A DNA stretch of 64,000 nt from JABJAG01 sp965222215 (GTDB taxonomy: Bacteria; Pseudomonadota; Alphaproteobacteria; UBA6615), in NCBI GenBank assembly GCA_965222215.1, contig OZ244931.1, positions 1,736,001-1,800,000 on the forward strand. The letters run 5' to 3'. Below the pieces are notes generated by a model. That model made no database searches, had not been told where the DNA came from, and was given only the letters and a program-made list of their open reading frames with translations. Position numbers and translations under genes: made by a program. Numbering within the stretch: the stretch's first letter is position 1; each line of letters opens with the position of its first letter. Shown piece by piece: positions 26,008-34,876 of the stretch.

Positions 26008-26687
26008 ACCTGGACGATATTCTCTATCTCGCGTCGATCTGGGTGCTGCCGGTTCTTCTGGCGATCACGCTTCACGAGGCGGCGCATGGCTGGGCCGCGT
26101 GGAAGCTCGGAGACGATACTGCCAAACAGCAGGGGCGGGTGACATTCAATCCGATCGCCCATATCGACCCCTTCGGCACGGTGGTTCTGCCGGCGATGTT
26201 GATTGCGGCGGGCGGGTTTCTTTTTGGCTGGGCGAAGCCGGTTCCGGTGAATTTCGCGCGACTCGGAAGGCCACGGCGCGACATGGTGCTCGTCGCGGCG
26301 GCCGGACCCGGCATCAATATCGGCCTGGCGATCGTATCTGCCATCGGTCTTCATTTTGTCGATCTGAGAGGCGGCGATGTCGATGAATGGGTTGCCAGAA
26401 ACCTCTTAAACTCTATAAATATCAACTTGTTATTGGCCATTTTTAACATGATGCCGCTGCCGCCGCTGGATGGTGGGCGCATTGCCGTCGGGGTCCTGCC
26501 GTATCGGCTGGCCGCGCCGCTCGCCCGCCTGGAGCGTTCGGGTTTGTTTATTCTGATCGGGCTGATCTTTATCCTGCCGTTACTGGGACGCCAGTTCGGG
26601 TTGGACCTGAATATCTTCCGCTGGCTGGTAGGTATCCCCTTGGAATTCTTGCGTGGCGTTCTGTTGAGCGCCGTGGGCCTGATATGA
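26004..26687 (+). CDS. Site-2 protease family (M50) zinc metalloprotease
   Basis: A 227-residue intramembrane protease of the short M50 type. The zinc motif HEAAH is at 24-28, and the second metal motif LDGGR at 155-159 lies in NMMPLPPLDGGR. Several hydrophobic segments surround both sites, and no PDZ domain is present. Start ATG 26004 overlaps the nagZ stop (ATGA), and the stop overlaps the scpA start in the same way. The gene is conserved between nagZ and scpA, but its substrate is unknown. Confidence 0.9.
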   Translation: MNLDDILYLASIWVLPVLLAITLHEAAHGWAAWKLGDDTAKQQGRVTFNPIAHIDPFGTVVLPAMLIAAGGFLFGWAKPVPVNFARLGRPRRDMVLVAAAGPGINIGLAIVSAIGLHFVDLRGGDVDEWVARNLLNSININLLLAIFNMMPLPPLDGGRIAVGVLPYRLAAPLARLERSGLFILIGLIFILPLLGRQFGLDLNIFRWLVGIPLEFLRGVLLSAVGLI

Positions 26688-27547
26688 GCGACGCCGTCGA
26701 AAACTTTGAACAACCCGTGCCCGATCACGCGGCCGCGTCGGCCGGCGGGACGGCGGAACTGATCGTCAACCTTGAAGGGTTCGAGGGGCCACTCGACCTG
26801 CTCCTGGCGTTGGCGCGCGACCAGAAGGTCGATCTGACCAAGATATCCGTGCTCGCGCTTGCCGAGCAGTACCTGGAGTTCATCCATCAGGCCCGCGAGA
26901 TGCGTCTGGAAATCGCGGCGGACTATCTGGTGATGGCGGCGTGGCTGGCCTACCTGAAATCGCGGCTTCTGCTGCCCGTCGAGGAAGAGGGCGAGGAGCC
27001 GACCGCGGCGGAGATGGCGGCTGCGCTCCAGTTCCAGCTTCAACGTCTCGAAGCGATGCGCGATGCGGCGGAGAAGCTGTTCGCATTGCCGCGCCTGGGC
27101 CAGCAGGTATTCGCACGGGGCGCGCCGGAAGGCATCCGCGTGATTACCAACCCGATCTATGACGCTTCGCTGTTCGAAATGCTCGACGCCTATGGCGCGA
27201 TCCAGCGGCGCGGCAAGGCGGAAACGCTGACCATCGAGCAGTTCGAGCTGTTTTCGATGGACGACGCGCTCGGCCGATTGCGCAGCGTCCTCGGCAAGAT
27301 GCCGGAATGGTCGACATTGGAGAGCTTCCTGCCGGAAGATCTTCGCAGCGGCCTGCCGAAGCGCTCCGCAATCGCGGCGACATTTGCCGCGAGCCTGGAA
27401 CTCGTCCGCGACGGACATGCGGAGATTCGCCAGGACAGCCGTTTCGGCCCGATCTACTTCAGAAGCCGCCCCGAGGAAGCCGAACAGGCATCGGGGCGAT
27501 CCGTACCAGGCCACAACGAGGGCACGACCGTTGACGATTCATCCTGA
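26684..27547 (+). CDS. scpA: Segregation and condensation protein A
   Basis: A 287-residue kleisin of the SMC-ScpAB condensin. The N-terminal SMC-neck-binding part contains VNLEGFEGPLDLLLALARDQKVDLTKI at about 28-54, the family signature, then YLVMAAWLAYLKSRLLLP. The C-terminal winged helix that binds the SMC head lies around 195-265. It overlaps the preceding protease gene by 4 bp and the scpB start by 17 bp. It works with ScpB in chromosome organisation. Confidence 0.95.
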   Translation: MSDAVENFEQPVPDHAAASAGGTAELIVNLEGFEGPLDLLLALARDQKVDLTKISVLALAEQYLEFIHQAREMRLEIAADYLVMAAWLAYLKSRLLLPVEEEGEEPTAAEMAAALQFQLQRLEAMRDAAEKLFALPRLGQQVFARGAPEGIRVITNPIYDASLFEMLDAYGAIQRRGKAETLTIEQFELFSMDDALGRLRSVLGKMPEWSTLESFLPEDLRSGLPKRSAIAATFAASLELVRDGHAEIRQDSRFGPIYFRSRPEEAEQASGRSVPGHNEGTTVDDSS

Positions 27548-28214
27548 ACTCGAACCCGACGAACACACGGACTTGCTCCGGCTGGCCGAAGCGGTGTTGT
27601 TCGCCGCGGTCGAGCCGCTCGACGAGGCATCGATTGCCGCGCAGCTCCCGGAAGGCGTGGTCGTGTCGGAAATTCTCGACGAGTTGCGGCGGCTGTACTC
27701 GGGGCGCGGTGTGAACCTTGTGAATGTCGGCGGCAAATGGGCACTGCGGACCGCGCCGGATCTTGCCGACAGGCTCAAGATCGAGCGCGAGGTACAGCGC
27801 CGCCTGTCACGCGCGGCTCATGAAACGCTTGCGGTGATTGCCTATCACCAGCCGGTCACGCGCGCCGAGATCGAGGAAATCCGGGGGGTCGGCCAGAGCA
27901 AGGGCACCATGGACGTCCTGCTGGAAATCGGCTGGATCCGCCCGGGTCGCCGGCGTAACTCGCCGGGGCGCCCGCTCACCTGGGCCACGACGGAAGCGTT
28001 TCTGTCCCATTTCGGGCTCGAGAGCCTGAAGGAATTGCCGGGCGTGCAGGAATTGAAGGCGGCCGGCCTGATCGACGCGCGGCCCGCGGTGAGCGTGTAC
28101 GCAGCGTCGGCGGGCTCGGAGGAGCTCCCGTTCGATTCGGTGACGGGCGAAGACGAGTCCGAACCGGAGATGGACGAGCCGCTCGACATCGAGGACGAAG
28201 AAACCGGCACCTGA
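27531..28214 (+). CDS. scpB: Segregation and condensation protein B
   Basis: A 227-residue double winged-helix protein that dimerises on ScpA. Recognisable regions are LLRLAEAVLFAAVEPLDEASIAAQLP, ALRTAPDLADRL, and LSRAAHETLAVIAYHQPVTRAEIEEIRGV, the strongest family signature. These are followed by WIRPGRRRNSPGRPLTW and an acidic tail. The start is uncertain. TTG 27531, which reads TIHPELEPDEH and has GAGGG upstream, fits the family best. A longer frame back to 27384 lies inside scpA. Confidence 0.88.
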   Translation: MTIHPELEPDEHTDLLRLAEAVLFAAVEPLDEASIAAQLPEGVVVSEILDELRRLYSGRGVNLVNVGGKWALRTAPDLADRLKIEREVQRRLSRAAHETLAVIAYHQPVTRAEIEEIRGVGQSKGTMDVLLEIGWIRPGRRRNSPGRPLTWATTEAFLSHFGLESLKELPGVQELKAAGLIDARPAVSVYAASAGSEELPFDSVTGEDESEPEMDEPLDIEDEETGT

Positions 28215-28235
28215 AGCGCCGTGCTCGGTTGCGGC

Positions 28236-28250
28236 TGATAATCGTTTTCA
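28236..28250 (+). promoter_or_regulatory. Candidate Fur-type iron box
   Basis: TGATAAT-C-GTTTTCA has the 7-1-7 symmetry of a Fur/Mur operator, with five of seven positions matching between the half-sites. It is 14 bp before the GTG of an iron-type ABC ATPase gene. It is a match by eye only; no footprint or score is available. Confidence 0.4.
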
Positions 28251-28263
28251 ATAGGGTCCCGCC

Positions 28264-29358
28264 GTGTCCGCGCGGTCACTGAAATCCGCGCCCCGACTGG
28301 CGGCGAAATCGTTGACAGATCTGGCGATCGAAAACGTGTCTCACAAGTATGGCCACCTGCTGGCGGTGGACGGCGCGAGCCTGTCCGTGGCGGCAGGCGA
28401 GGTCGTGTGCCTCGTGGGCCCATCGGGCTGCGGAAAAACCACGTTGCTTCGCGTTGCGGCCGGACTGGAGGATATCCAGCAGGGCCGGGTGCTGATCGGC
28501 GGCGAGGTCATGGCCGAGGGCGGTGTTTCGGTTCCGCCCGAGCAGCGCAATGTCGGCCTGGTTTTTCAGGACTACGCGCTGTTTCCGCATTTGACCGTTC
28601 GGGGAAACATTGCATTCGGCCTCCAGGAGTTGACCGGCAGGCAGCGCGACGAGCGGGTCGAACTGGCGCTCGAACGCACGGGCATGGCCGGCTACGCCGG
28701 CGCGTATCCGCACCAGTTGTCCGGCGGTCAGCAGCAGCGCGTCGCCTTGGCCCGCGCCATTGCCCCGCGTCCCAGGGTCGTGTTGCTGGACGAACCTTTC
28801 TCCGGCCTCGACACCTCGCTGCGCCATCGCGTGCGCGATCAGGCGGCCCGAATTCTGCGCGAGAGCGGAATTGCGACCCTGATGGTTACGCATGATCCGG
28901 AAGAGGCAATGTATCTCGCGGACCGGATCGCGGTGATGGAAAAGGGGCGTATCCGGCAAACCGGCACGCCCGACGAGGTGTACCTGGAACCGTCCGACGC
29001 CTTCGTCGCCGCGTTCTTCGGCGACGTGAACCGGTTCTCTGGGGTGGTCGAAAACGGTGGTGTCGAGACGCCCCTCGGAACGGTGGCCACGAACGGGGCT
29101 GCCCCGGGCACCAGTGTCGATGTGCTGGTCCGTCCGGAAGCACTGGAACTCTCCGAAACCGGCGGCGCCGCAACCGGCGCGGTCGTGGCAGCCCGATTTC
29201 TGGGCCGAAGCAGCCTTATCGATGTTCGGTTATCGGATCCTTCGGCGACGGTCGTGAGGGTGCATACGCCCGGTCGCAAACTGCCGGAGGCCGGCACAAC
29301 GGTGCAGGTGCAACGGACCGACTCCCAGACCTTCGTCTTCCCGCGCGACACCGCCTAA
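28264..29358 (+). CDS. ABC transporter ATP-binding protein (FbpC/PotA-like)
   Basis: A 364-residue importer ATPase. Walker A is GPSGCGKTT at 52-60, the Q-loop VFQDYALFPH, the signature LSGGQQQR at 152-159, Walker B VVLLDEPF near 176-183, and the H-loop VTHDPEEAM. A C-terminal TOBE domain (about 265-360) is present, as in iron, spermidine and sugar importers. The sequence is closest in style to Fe3+ importers, which the possible Fur box supports. No permease or binding protein is adjacent, so partners must be elsewhere. It lies between scpB and tatA; start GTG 28264. Confidence 0.85.
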   Translation: MSARSLKSAPRLAAKSLTDLAIENVSHKYGHLLAVDGASLSVAAGEVVCLVGPSGCGKTTLLRVAAGLEDIQQGRVLIGGEVMAEGGVSVPPEQRNVGLVFQDYALFPHLTVRGNIAFGLQELTGRQRDERVELALERTGMAGYAGAYPHQLSGGQQQRVALARAIAPRPRVVLLDEPFSGLDTSLRHRVRDQAARILRESGIATLMVTHDPEEAMYLADRIAVMEKGRIRQTGTPDEVYLEPSDAFVAAFFGDVNRFSGVVENGGVETPLGTVATNGAAPGTSVDVLVRPEALELSETGGAATGAVVAARFLGRSSLIDVRLSDPSATVVRVHTPGRKLPEAGTTVQVQRTDSQTFVFPRDTA

Positions 29359-29492
29359 ACGTTTGAGAATGCGACGTAAGTCGCACGCAATTGGACGTGA
29401 GCGACCGTTGCGGGGGATTCCCCTTTCTGCGATAGTCCGCGCAACATCCCCGCCGAGGCGGGGAACATGCAGACTCAACGGAGCACCGGAAT
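29359..29492. other. Intergenic hairpins before tatA
   Basis: Two compact perfect hairpins are visible. GCGAC-GTAA-GTCGC is at 29371-29384, close after the ABC gene, and CCCCGCC-GA-GGCGGGG at 29448-29463, 30 bp before tatA. Neither is followed by a T run. They may be mRNA structures or a Rho-type end; no gene is present here. Confidence 0.5.
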
Positions 29493-29729
29493 ATGGGCAC
29501 GTTTTCTATCTGGCACTGGCTCATCGTGCTTGTGGTTGTCCTGGTCCTGTTCGGCGGACGGGGCAAGATCCCCAGCCTGATGGGGGATGTGGCCAAGGGG
29601 ATCAAGTCCTTCAAAAGCAACATGAAGGACGAGAAAGCGGACTCGGCGCAGATCGAGGAAACCGCCGAGACCACCACGACCACCCCACCAACCACTGCGG
29701 CGCGCGAGGACGAGACGGCCAAGAGCTGA
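29493..29729 (+). CDS. tatA: Sec-independent translocase subunit TatA
   Basis: A 78-residue pore-forming subunit of the twin-arginine export system. The N-terminal transmembrane helix at about 6-20 (IWHWLIVLVVVLVLF) is followed by FGGRGKIPSLMGDVAKGIKSFKS, the conserved hinge and amphipathic helix. The tail is acidic and Thr-rich. It is first in tatABC, with 56 bp to tatB. A GGAG-like ribosome site precedes the ATG. Confidence 0.95.
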   Translation: MGTFSIWHWLIVLVVVLVLFGGRGKIPSLMGDVAKGIKSFKSNMKDEKADSAQIEETAETTTTTPPTTAAREDETAKS

Positions 29730-29785
29730 TCTCGCGCCGTCGCGCAGGCCCGGTCTTTCCCGGGCCGTAAACGGACTTCGACATC

Positions 29786-30271
29786 ATGTTCGATCTGGGT
29801 TGGCCGGAGCTTATGCTCATCATGCTCGTGGCGTTGATCGTCATCGGGCCCAAAGAGCTACCCAACGCCATCCGTACGGTAACCGACGTCGTCCGGAAGC
29901 TGCGCTCCGCCGCGCGTGAGTTTCAGTCCGGCCTCGACGATATCGCCCGGGAATCCGGCATGGACGAGGTCAAACGCGACCTGGACGGCATCACCCACTA
30001 CGACCCGGGCGAAGCGCTGGAAGCGATCGCGGAATCCGACAAGGACCTGCTCGACCTTCAGGACGACCCGGACGTGGGCAACAGCATTCTCGATCCGTCC
30101 GCCAAACCGCCCGAGAACGAAGCCGGGAACCAGACCGAAAAATCCGATGACGATGATGTGCAAGCCGCGACGGGCGATGCCGCATCCGACACGTCCGACG
30201 CTGAAAGCGATGCCCCGTCCGATGGAGAGACGTCGCCCAAACCGGCCGCGAACACAGGCGCCGCGTCATGA
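29786..30271 (+). CDS. tatB: Sec-independent translocase subunit TatB
   Basis: A 161-residue partner of TatC in twin-arginine substrate recognition. It begins MFDLGWPELMLIMLVALIV, the TatB form with the conserved Glu in the membrane helix. IGPKELPNAIRTVTDVVRKLR follows as the amphipathic helix. A long acidic Asp/Ser/Pro-rich tail makes up the second half, longer than in E. coli but usual in alphaproteobacteria. The stop overlaps the tatC start by 4 bp. Confidence 0.95.
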   Translation: MFDLGWPELMLIMLVALIVIGPKELPNAIRTVTDVVRKLRSAAREFQSGLDDIARESGMDEVKRDLDGITHYDPGEALEAIAESDKDLLDLQDDPDVGNSILDPSAKPPENEAGNQTEKSDDDDVQAATGDAASDTSDAESDAPSDGETSPKPAANTGAAS

Positions 30272-31113
30272 GCACGACGTCGGATGACAGCGCGATCGAA
30301 GGTCCGGACGATGAACCGGATATCGCACCGGAGGAAGGAGACACCGAAGAGAAAATGTCTCTCATCGAGCATCTGACGGAACTTCGCCGCCGACTGATGT
30401 ATGCCGCTGTGGCCTTCGTGCTGGTGTTTTTCGTCTGCTTCTATTTCGCGAATACCTTCTTCGATTTTCTTGTCGCGCCCCTGGCCGAGGTCTGGAAAAG
30501 CGACGAAAACCGCCGCCTTATCTTCACGGCGATGCACGAGAAGTTCTTCACGAACATCAAGGTCGCGTTCTTTGCCGCCGCGTTCATCTCGTTCCCGGTG
30601 ATCGCGTCGCAGATATGGATGTTCGTGGCGCCGGGGCTTTACCGGAACGAGAAACGCGCGTTCCTGCCGTTTCTGCTCGCGACGCCATTCCTGTTCTTCG
30701 GCGGCGGCGCCTTCGTCTACTACTTCGTCATGCCGGTCGCGTGGGAGTTCTTCACGAGTTTCGAGCAACTCGCCGCGGGGCAGGGCGAGCTCGCGATCGA
30801 GCTTGAGCCGAAGGTCAACGAGTACCTGTCGCTCGTCATGCGCCTGATCTTCGCTTTCGGACTGAGCTTTGAGCTTCCGGTGGTGATTTCCCTGCTGGCG
30901 CGCGTCGGCATGGTGACGCCGGACGGCCTGCGCAAGAAACGGCGCTACGCCATCGTGATCGCATTCGTCGCGGCTGCGATCCTCACCCCGCCGGACCCTC
31001 TCAGCCAGCTCGCCCTCGCGATCCCGATCATCATCCTCTACGAGGTGTCGATCTACTGCGCGACCCTCATTCAACGTTCGCGCGATCGCGAGGCCGATGC
31101 GGCGGCGGCGTGA
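30268..31113 (+). CDS. tatC: Sec-independent translocase subunit TatC
   Basis: A 281-residue six-helix membrane protein that binds twin-arginine signal peptides. An acidic N-terminal extension of about 30 residues precedes KMSLIEHLTELRRRLMYA, the conserved TatC start. Further markers are ASQIWMFVAPGLYRNEKRAFLPF (first periplasmic loop and third helix) and LAFGLSFELPVV-like FAFGLSFELPVVISLL. The C-terminal ILTPPDPLSQLALAIPI segment is also conserved. It completes tatABC and is followed after 61 bp by serS. Confidence 0.96.
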   Translation: MSTTSDDSAIEGPDDEPDIAPEEGDTEEKMSLIEHLTELRRRLMYAAVAFVLVFFVCFYFANTFFDFLVAPLAEVWKSDENRRLIFTAMHEKFFTNIKVAFFAAAFISFPVIASQIWMFVAPGLYRNEKRAFLPFLLATPFLFFGGGAFVYYFVMPVAWEFFTSFEQLAAGQGELAIELEPKVNEYLSLVMRLIFAFGLSFELPVVISLLARVGMVTPDGLRKKRRYAIVIAFVAAAILTPPDPLSQLALAIPIIILYEVSIYCATLIQRSRDREADAAAA

Positions 31114-31174
31114 ACTGGACGCGATTCGCACCTTCCCCCTATAACGTCGCAAAACCCATTTCGGCGTAAATCAC

Positions 31175-32461
31175 ATGTTCGATCTCAAGTGGATTCGCGA
31201 GAATCCGGACAGCTTTGACCGGAGCCTCGAGCGGCGCGGAGAGTCCCCGTTATCCGGGCGGGTGCTGGAACTCGACGCCGCGCGCCGTTCGGCGCAAACG
31301 CGCCTGCAGGACATGCAGCAGCGCCGGAATGCTGCGTCGAAGCAGATCGGCGCGGCCATGAAGGGCGGCCGGACGGACGAGGCCGAAGCCCTGAAAACCG
31401 AGGTGGCCGACCTTAAGGACGGCATGGATGGCGCTGAATCGGAGGAGCGCGACGCCGCCGAGGCCTTGAACACACTTCTCGCGGGCCTTCCCAACATCCT
31501 CGACGACGATGTGCCCGACGGCACGAACGAAGATGACAACCGCGAGGTCCGGCAGGTCGGGGCGCCGCCGGCGTTCGACTTCGCGCCGAAGCAGCATTTC
31601 GAACTGGGCGAAGACCTGGGCCTCATGGACTTCGAGACGGCGGCGGAGCTGTCCGGCTCGCGCTTCGTGATCCTGAAGGGCGCGCTGGCCCGCATGGAAC
31701 GCGCGCTATCGGATTTCATGCTCGACGTGCAGACCGAGGAGTTCGGCTACACGGAAGTCAGCCCGCCGCTTCTGGTGCGCGAAGACGTGCTGTTCGGCAC
31801 GGGCCAGCTCCCGAAGTTCGGCGAGGACCTTTTCCGCACCACGGACGAACGCTGGCTGATCCCGACCGCCGAGGTGCCGCTGACCAACATGGCGGCGGGC
31901 AAGATCCACGATGAGGCCGACCTGCCGATCCGCGTGACCGCGCACACGGCCTGCTTCCGGGCCGAGGCCGGCGCGGCGGGCAAGGACACGCGCGGCATGC
32001 TGCGCCAGCACCAGTTCTACAAGGTGGAACTTGTCTCTGTCGTGCGACCGGAGGATTCCGATGAAGAGCTGGAACGCATGACCGGCTGCGCGGAAGAAAT
32101 CCTGAAACGGCTCGGGCTTGCCTACCGCGTGGTGGTGCTGTGCAGCGGCGATACTGGTTTCGGTGCCGCCAAGACCTACGACCTCGAGGTCTGGATGCCG
32201 GGGCAGGACACCTACCGTGAGATTTCGAGCTGTTCGAACACCCGCGCGTTTCAGGCACGCCGGATGAATGCCCGCTATCGCCCCGCCGGGGAAGGGCGCG
32301 GCCCAGAACATGTGCATACGTTGAACGGTTCCGGCGTTGCCGTGGGCCGTGCGCTGATCGCAGTCCTGGAGAACTACCAGAACGCCGACGGCTCGATCAC
32401 GGTGCCCGAGGTGCTGCGCCCGTATATGGGCGGACGTGAGGCGATCTCTCCAGATGCATAG
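31175..32461 (+). CDS. serS: Seryl-tRNA synthetase
   Basis: A 428-residue class II synthetase. The N-terminal long coiled-coil arm (about 25-105) contacts the extra arm of tRNA-Ser. The catalytic core holds motif 2 (TACFRAEAGAAGKDTRGMLRQHQFYKVE at about 255-282) and motif 3 (NGSGVAVGRALIAVLENYQ near 383-401). YREISSCSNTRAFQARRM is the family's ATP/serine-site segment. Its 3' end overlaps the likely surE start by 8 bp. Confidence 0.97.
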   Translation: MFDLKWIRENPDSFDRSLERRGESPLSGRVLELDAARRSAQTRLQDMQQRRNAASKQIGAAMKGGRTDEAEALKTEVADLKDGMDGAESEERDAAEALNTLLAGLPNILDDDVPDGTNEDDNREVRQVGAPPAFDFAPKQHFELGEDLGLMDFETAAELSGSRFVILKGALARMERALSDFMLDVQTEEFGYTEVSPPLLVREDVLFGTGQLPKFGEDLFRTTDERWLIPTAEVPLTNMAAGKIHDEADLPIRVTAHTACFRAEAGAAGKDTRGMLRQHQFYKVELVSVVRPEDSDEELERMTGCAEEILKRLGLAYRVVVLCSGDTGFGAAKTYDLEVWMPGQDTYREISSCSNTRAFQARRMNARYRPAGEGRGPEHVHTLNGSGVAVGRALIAVLENYQNADGSITVPEVLRPYMGGREAISPDA

Positions 32462-33245
32462 CTTTCCCCGCAGGCTCGACAAGCTGCGCATCCTGATCTC
32501 GAACGACGACGGCGTGCGTGCGCCCGGTATTCGCGTGCTGGAGCGAATCGCCAAGACCATCACCGACGATGTGTGGGTCTGCGCGCCGCTGAACGAGCAG
32601 AGCGGGGCAGGGCACTCGCTTACCCTGCGCTATCCGTTGTGGCTCCGCCGTATTGCGACACGCCGCTACGCCGTGGAAGGCACGCCGACGGACAGTGTGC
32701 TGGTCGGCATCCATCACGCGGTCAAGGACCGCAAGCCGGACCTGGTGCTGTCCGGCGTCAATCGCGGCAGCAACATGGGCGAATTCATCACCTATTCGGG
32801 GACCTGTTCCGCCGCGATGGAGGCGACCATCCTGGGCGTGCCGGCCATCGCGTTCAGCCAGCAGACCGACTTTGACCGAAGCAACACCCACTGGGCCACA
32901 GCTGAAAAGTACGCGCCGGACCTGATCCGGAAGCTGTGCAAGGCGGGCTGGCCGGAGCGCACGTTCATCAACGTGAACTTCCCCGACTGCAAGCCGGAAG
33001 AGGTCGAAGGGGTCGAGGTCACGGCCCAGGGTTCGCGCCCCATGGGAGATTCCCTGGTGGAAAGCCGTCATCCGCGCGGGGGACGATACTTCTGGGTCGG
33101 GGCGCTGCCGACACATAGCTCCGGCAAGAAGGGCACCGACCTTTCGGCCGTCGAGGCGCGGCGAATTTCGGTGACGCCCATCGATCTGGACTTCACCAAC
33201 CGCCGGGCGATGAAGCCGCTCGCCGCCGCGCTCAACACCGACTGA
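32454..33245 (+). CDS. surE: 5'/3'-nucleotidase SurE
   Basis: A 263-residue metal-dependent nucleotidase associated with stationary-phase survival. The active-site N-terminus LRILISNDDGVRAPGI (about 11-26) with the DD pair is intact. PLNEQSGAGHSLTL, GTPTDSVLVG and the metal-binding SGVNRGSNMGEFITYSGTCSAAMEA follow. Start ATG 32454 lies inside the serS end; GTG 32436 is an alternative with six more residues. The pair surE-pcm is a classic stationary-phase unit. Confidence 0.93.
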   Translation: MHSFPRRLDKLRILISNDDGVRAPGIRVLERIAKTITDDVWVCAPLNEQSGAGHSLTLRYPLWLRRIATRRYAVEGTPTDSVLVGIHHAVKDRKPDLVLSGVNRGSNMGEFITYSGTCSAAMEATILGVPAIAFSQQTDFDRSNTHWATAEKYAPDLIRKLCKAGWPERTFINVNFPDCKPEEVEGVEVTAQGSRPMGDSLVESRHPRGGRYFWVGALPTHSSGKKGTDLSAVEARRISVTPIDLDFTNRRAMKPLAAALNTD

Positions 33246-33255
33246 GCATGCTGCG

Positions 33256-33903
33256 ATGAGCACGCCCGCACATCGCGCCAGGCTGGTTCTCGCGTTGCGC
33301 AGCGCGGGCATTACCGACACGGCGACCCTGTCCGCGATAGAAAGCGTGCCGCGCGAATTGTTCGTGCCGGAGACCTTCGTCGACCGGGCGTATGAGGATA
33401 CGGCGTTGCCGATCGGCTACGGCCAGACCCTCAGCCAGCCCCTCGTGGTGGCCACGATGATCCAGGCGCTGGAACTGGACCCGCGCATCAAGCTGTTCGA
33501 GGTGGGTACGGGCTCGGGGTACCACGCCGCAATTCTGTCCCATTTGTGTCGCCGGGTGTACACGATAGAGCGCCACAAGCCGCTGCTTGCCGAAGCGCAA
33601 GATCGGTTCGAGGCGCTGGAACTGAACAACGTGACCGCGATGGCAGGCGACGGCATGAAGGGCTGGCCGGAACAGGCACCGTTCGACCGGATCAGCGTGA
33701 CCGCGGCGGGCGAGGAGCCACCGCAGTCGCTGCTGGAACAATTGAAGATCGGTGGCATCATGGTCATGCCGGTCGGTGGGCAAAGCCGGGTGCAGCAGCT
33801 CGTGCGTTTCCGGCGAACCGAAGATGGCTACGACAGCGAGGCGATCATGGATGTTCGGTTCGTCCCCTTGCTTCCGGGCGTGGCCAGCGAAACCGGTACC
33901 TGA
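33256..33903 (+). CDS. pcm: Protein-L-isoaspartate O-methyltransferase
   Basis: A 215-residue repair methyltransferase that methylates L-isoaspartyl residues in aged proteins. The substrate-binding motif GYGQTLSQPLVVATMIQALEL (about 55-75) and SAM motif I FEVGTGSGYHAAIL are both canonical. Motif II/III regions RISVTAAGEEPPQSLLEQL follow. It is directly downstream of surE (10 bp), the usual alphaproteobacterial arrangement. It is the true Pcm of this window, unlike the diverged relative at 7538. Confidence 0.94.
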   Translation: MSTPAHRARLVLALRSAGITDTATLSAIESVPRELFVPETFVDRAYEDTALPIGYGQTLSQPLVVATMIQALELDPRIKLFEVGTGSGYHAAILSHLCRRVYTIERHKPLLAEAQDRFEALELNNVTAMAGDGMKGWPEQAPFDRISVTAAGEEPPQSLLEQLKIGGIMVMPVGGQSRVQQLVRFRRTEDGYDSEAIMDVRFVPLLPGVASETGT

Positions 33904-33906
33904 CCA

Positions 33907-34872
33907 GTGACGTTCCTGCGATCGACACTTTGGATAGCGCTGGCGGCAGTCGCGCTCGCAGCCTGTGCGGGGTCGGGCGGGCGCGCAGTGGTCATCGACC
34001 GGAGCTATGAGAACCGCGAGACAAGCCGTCCTGCCGCCGGTGAGTACGTGGTCCAGGCGGGCGACACCGTCTACGGCATCGCCCAGCGCAGCGGTATTTC
34101 GACCCGCGCCCTGATCGACTGGAACGGGTTGCGGCCTCCGTACACACTCATCGTGGGGGACCGGCTGAAACTTCCGGTTAGCCAGGGGTATGTCGTCCAG
34201 CGGGGCGATTCACTCTACGCCATCTCGCGTCGGTTCGGCGTCGACATGGCAACCCTTGCACGCGCCAATAATCTGCGTGCGCCGTATACGATTCATGTGG
34301 GGCAGAACCTGCGTTTGCCGCGCGGCGCGACACCGGCAGCCGGTCAGGACAACGTCCAGACGGCATCTCTGCCGCCTGCGAGCCGGTCCGATGCGACGTC
34401 CACCGCCGCACGCCCGGCCGTGAAACCTGCGCCGCCGCGGACACCCGTGACGACCCGCCCGGTGAAGACAGTCCCGGCCCCTCCGCCACGCGCGTCGAGC
34501 GGCTTTGTCTGGCCCGTGGAGGGCCGGGTGCTTTCGACGTTCGGGGCCAAGAAGAACGGGTTGCACAATGACGGCGTAAATATCGCCGCGCCGCGCGGTG
34601 CGCCCGTTAGGGCCGCGGACAACGGCGTGGTTGCGTATGCGGGCAAGGAAATCCGCGGTTTCGGCAACCTGCTGCTGATCAAGCACGAGGGTGGGCTGAT
34701 CACCGCCTATGCGCACAACGATGCGGTTCTGGTGGCGCGCGGGGACAAGGTCACGCGCGGGCAGGTGATTGCCAAGGTGGGCACCAGCGGCGGTGTCGAG
34801 ACGCCGCAGCTTCATTTCGAAGTCCGGCAGGGAACGCGCGCGGTTGATCCGACGCGCTACTTACCCGGATAG
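33907..34872 (+). CDS. LysM/LytM (M23) lipoprotein, NlpD/DipM-like
   Basis: A 321-residue envelope protein beginning at GTG 33907. The signal peptide ends in lipobox LAAC (residues 17-20). Two LysM glycan-binding repeats lie at about 47-90 and 96-138. A Pro-rich linker is followed by a C-terminal M23 domain from about 200. The zinc site looks degenerate: the HxxxD position reads NDGVN within HNDGVNIAAP, and the HxH position reads QLH in TPQLHFEVR. That pattern fits NlpD/DipM-type factors that activate amidases at the septum instead of cutting peptidoglycan. It follows pcm after 3 bp. Confidence 0.88.
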   Translation: MTFLRSTLWIALAAVALAACAGSGGRAVVIDRSYENRETSRPAAGEYVVQAGDTVYGIAQRSGISTRALIDWNGLRPPYTLIVGDRLKLPVSQGYVVQRGDSLYAISRRFGVDMATLARANNLRAPYTIHVGQNLRLPRGATPAAGQDNVQTASLPPASRSDATSTAARPAVKPAPPRTPVTTRPVKTVPAPPPRASSGFVWPVEGRVLSTFGAKKNGLHNDGVNIAAPRGAPVRAADNGVVAYAGKEIRGFGNLLLIKHEGGLITAYAHNDAVLVARGDKVTRGQVIAKVGTSGGVETPQLHFEVRQGTRAVDPTRYLPG

Positions 34873-34876
34873 AGCG

